This document shows, piece by piece, positions 63,282 through 64,000 of a stretch of DNA of 64,000 nt (within the stretch, counting starts at the first letter, position 1; each line of letters starts with the position of its first letter). Source of the DNA: Rhizobium sp. CCGE531 (GTDB lineage: Bacteria; Pseudomonadota; Alphaproteobacteria; Rhizobiales; Rhizobiaceae); contig NZ_CP032684.1 in NCBI RefSeq assembly GCF_003627795.1, forward strand, positions 721,001-785,000. Direction: 5' to 3'. A program made the translations under genes and the position numbers. The notes under the pieces were generated by a model, which searched no databases, had not been told where the DNA came from, and saw only the letters and a list, made by a program, of their open reading frames with translations.

Positions 63282-63805
63282 TCAAGCTCGTTCTCACCGG
63301 CCTGTGGGTCTGCGCCGTGACATTGGCCTCGGTCTATTTTTCGGTGCAGGTGGCGACGGCGCCCGCGATCAGCCCTGACGACGCCAAGAAGGCGCAGCAG
63401 GAACTGATCAAGGGCGAATCGATCAACGTTCCCGTCATCGCCAACGGCCAGGTGACCGGCTATTTCCTGACGCGCATCTCCTTCATGATGGAGAAGGGCA
63501 AGGCGAATGCGCTTCAGATACCCCTGCCGGAACTGACGACGGACGAACTCTTTTCGCTGCTGATCGGCAACAAGGCGATCGACATTGCCCACACGCAGAA
63601 CTTCGACGTTGCCGCCTTTCGCAGCGACCTGAAGAAGCGGATGAACGAGCGGCTCGGCGGCGACTATGTCGCCGACGTGCTGATCGAACAGCTTGACTAT
63701 CTCTCCAAGGAAGAAACCCATGGTGGGGAGAGCATCGGCAGGAAAACGGTCAAGCCGGTCAAGATCGTGCAGGACGCGGCGAAGGATAAGGTGCCGCTGG
63801 AGTAG
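63278..63805 (+). CDS. Small single-pass membrane protein, last gene of the flagellar cluster
   Basis: The 175-residue protein has an N-terminal membrane helix or signal (LVLTGLWVCAVTLASVYFSV, residues about 4-23), then a domain with FLTRISFMMEKGKANALQIP and DLKKRMNERLGGDYVADVLI. The layout resembles FliL (membrane anchor plus a domain ending V.DVLIEQLDYL), but the match is weak. I recall such a gene at the end of rhizobial flagellar operons. Function is unknown. Confidence 0.65.
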   Translation: MIKLVLTGLWVCAVTLASVYFSVQVATAPAISPDDAKKAQQELIKGESINVPVIANGQVTGYFLTRISFMMEKGKANALQIPLPELTTDELFSLLIGNKAIDIAHTQNFDVAAFRSDLKKRMNERLGGDYVADVLIEQLDYLSKEETHGGESIGRKTVKPVKIVQDAAKDKVPLE

Positions 63806-63887
63806 TGGCGTCCTGGCCTTGCGGGTGCCGCTCCATTCAAAGGCTGCAGGGCCGGCGATACCATTAATGAATTCTTGATTGTTTCCG

Positions 63888-63927
63888 ATAAATCCCACTT
63901 TCCATCCTAACGGAAAGTTGGATTTAT
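63888..63927. terminator. 40-bp inverted repeat at the end of the flagellar cluster
   Basis: ATAAATCC-c-ACTTTCC pairs with GGAAAGT-t-GGATTTAT around an 8-base loop, a 16-base stem with one mismatch. There is no T-run after it. It probably acts as a bidirectional terminator, or is an operator for the next gene beyond the window edge. Confidence 0.55.
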
Positions 63928-64000
63928 CTTGCTATAAACTCCTCCCAGTGACGCCTCGTAGTCGCCGCACCGATGAACGGTGAGAGGCATGAGCCTTGTT

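Noticed and set aside
1..64000. CRISPR array, tRNA/rRNA genes, prophage or insertion sequence
   Set aside because: No regularly spaced repeats, tRNA-like folds, transposase or integrase genes were recognised in the window.

Overview
The window is a high-GC alphaproteobacterial chromosome segment, almost certainly from the order Hyphomicrobiales (Rhizobiales) and most like Rhizobium. The main reason is the single large che-fli-flg-mot-fla region, whose gene order is diagnostic for rhizobia and agrobacteria: icpA-cheS-cheY1-cheA-cheW-cheR-cheB-cheY2-cheD-cheT-fliF, then visN-visR, then flhB/fliG/fliN/fliM/motA on the opposite strand, then rod and ring genes, flagellins, motB/motC/fliK, rem, flgK/flgL, flaF/flbT and the export genes. 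A RIME-type rhizobial palindromic repeat supports this.

Layout. 1-9.8 kb holds housekeeping and metabolic genes: the end of a 3-hydroxyisobutyryl-CoA hydrolase gene with mmsB (valine catabolism), a UvrD-type helicase, an SMP-30-like protein, a fused SecDF and a family-39-type membrane glycosyltransferase. 10.3-20.8 kb is the chemotaxis operon running into fliF, closed by a strong terminator. 21.3-22.8 kb encodes the LuxR-type master regulators VisN and VisR. 22.9-28.0 kb (minus strand) encodes FlhB, the switch (FliG, FliN, FliM) and the MotA stator. 28.2-37.5 kb (plus) is a tightly overlapping basal-body operon, flgF to fliP. 37.5-47.2 kb is the filament region, with four flagellin genes (flaA, flaB, flaD, flaC) and three minus-strand genes that are not structural flagellar genes: an OGT/SPINDLY-like glycosyltransferase (GT41), an ATP-grasp protein and a PLP-dependent decarboxylase. 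47.5-54.0 kb encodes a FliH-like protein, MotB, MotC, FliK (MotD), a lytic transglycosylase and the regulator Rem. 54.5-63.8 kb encodes FlgK, FlgL, FlaF, FlbT, FlgD, FliQ, FlhA, FliR, then FliJ-like, FlgJ-like, FlgN-like and a small membrane protein. The whole locus ends near a 40-bp inverted repeat.

How it works together. By rhizobial precedent, VisNR activates rem, Rem activates the flagellar structural genes, and FlaF/FlbT tune flagellin production. Chemoreceptor signals pass through CheW/CheA to two CheY proteins. CheR/CheB/CheD adapt the receptors and CheS/CheT help end the signal.

Most notable: (i) the hook gene flgE, normally between rem and flgK in relatives, is absent and is replaced by a 527-bp stretch with a terminator and a 76-codon ORF; (ii) each of two flagellin genes (flaA, flaD) is divergently paired with a possible modification gene or gene pair (GT41; decarboxylase plus ATP-grasp); (iii) the four flagellin genes share a related leader motif just upstream of their start codons, strongest in flaB and flaD; (iv) TTAAC-type motifs cluster upstream of icpA, flaB and flaD, and inverted repeats lie upstream of rem; (v) the IcpA receptor has a protoglobin-like domain that seems to lack the heme-binding histidine. 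No tRNA, rRNA, CRISPR array, prophage or insertion sequence was seen.
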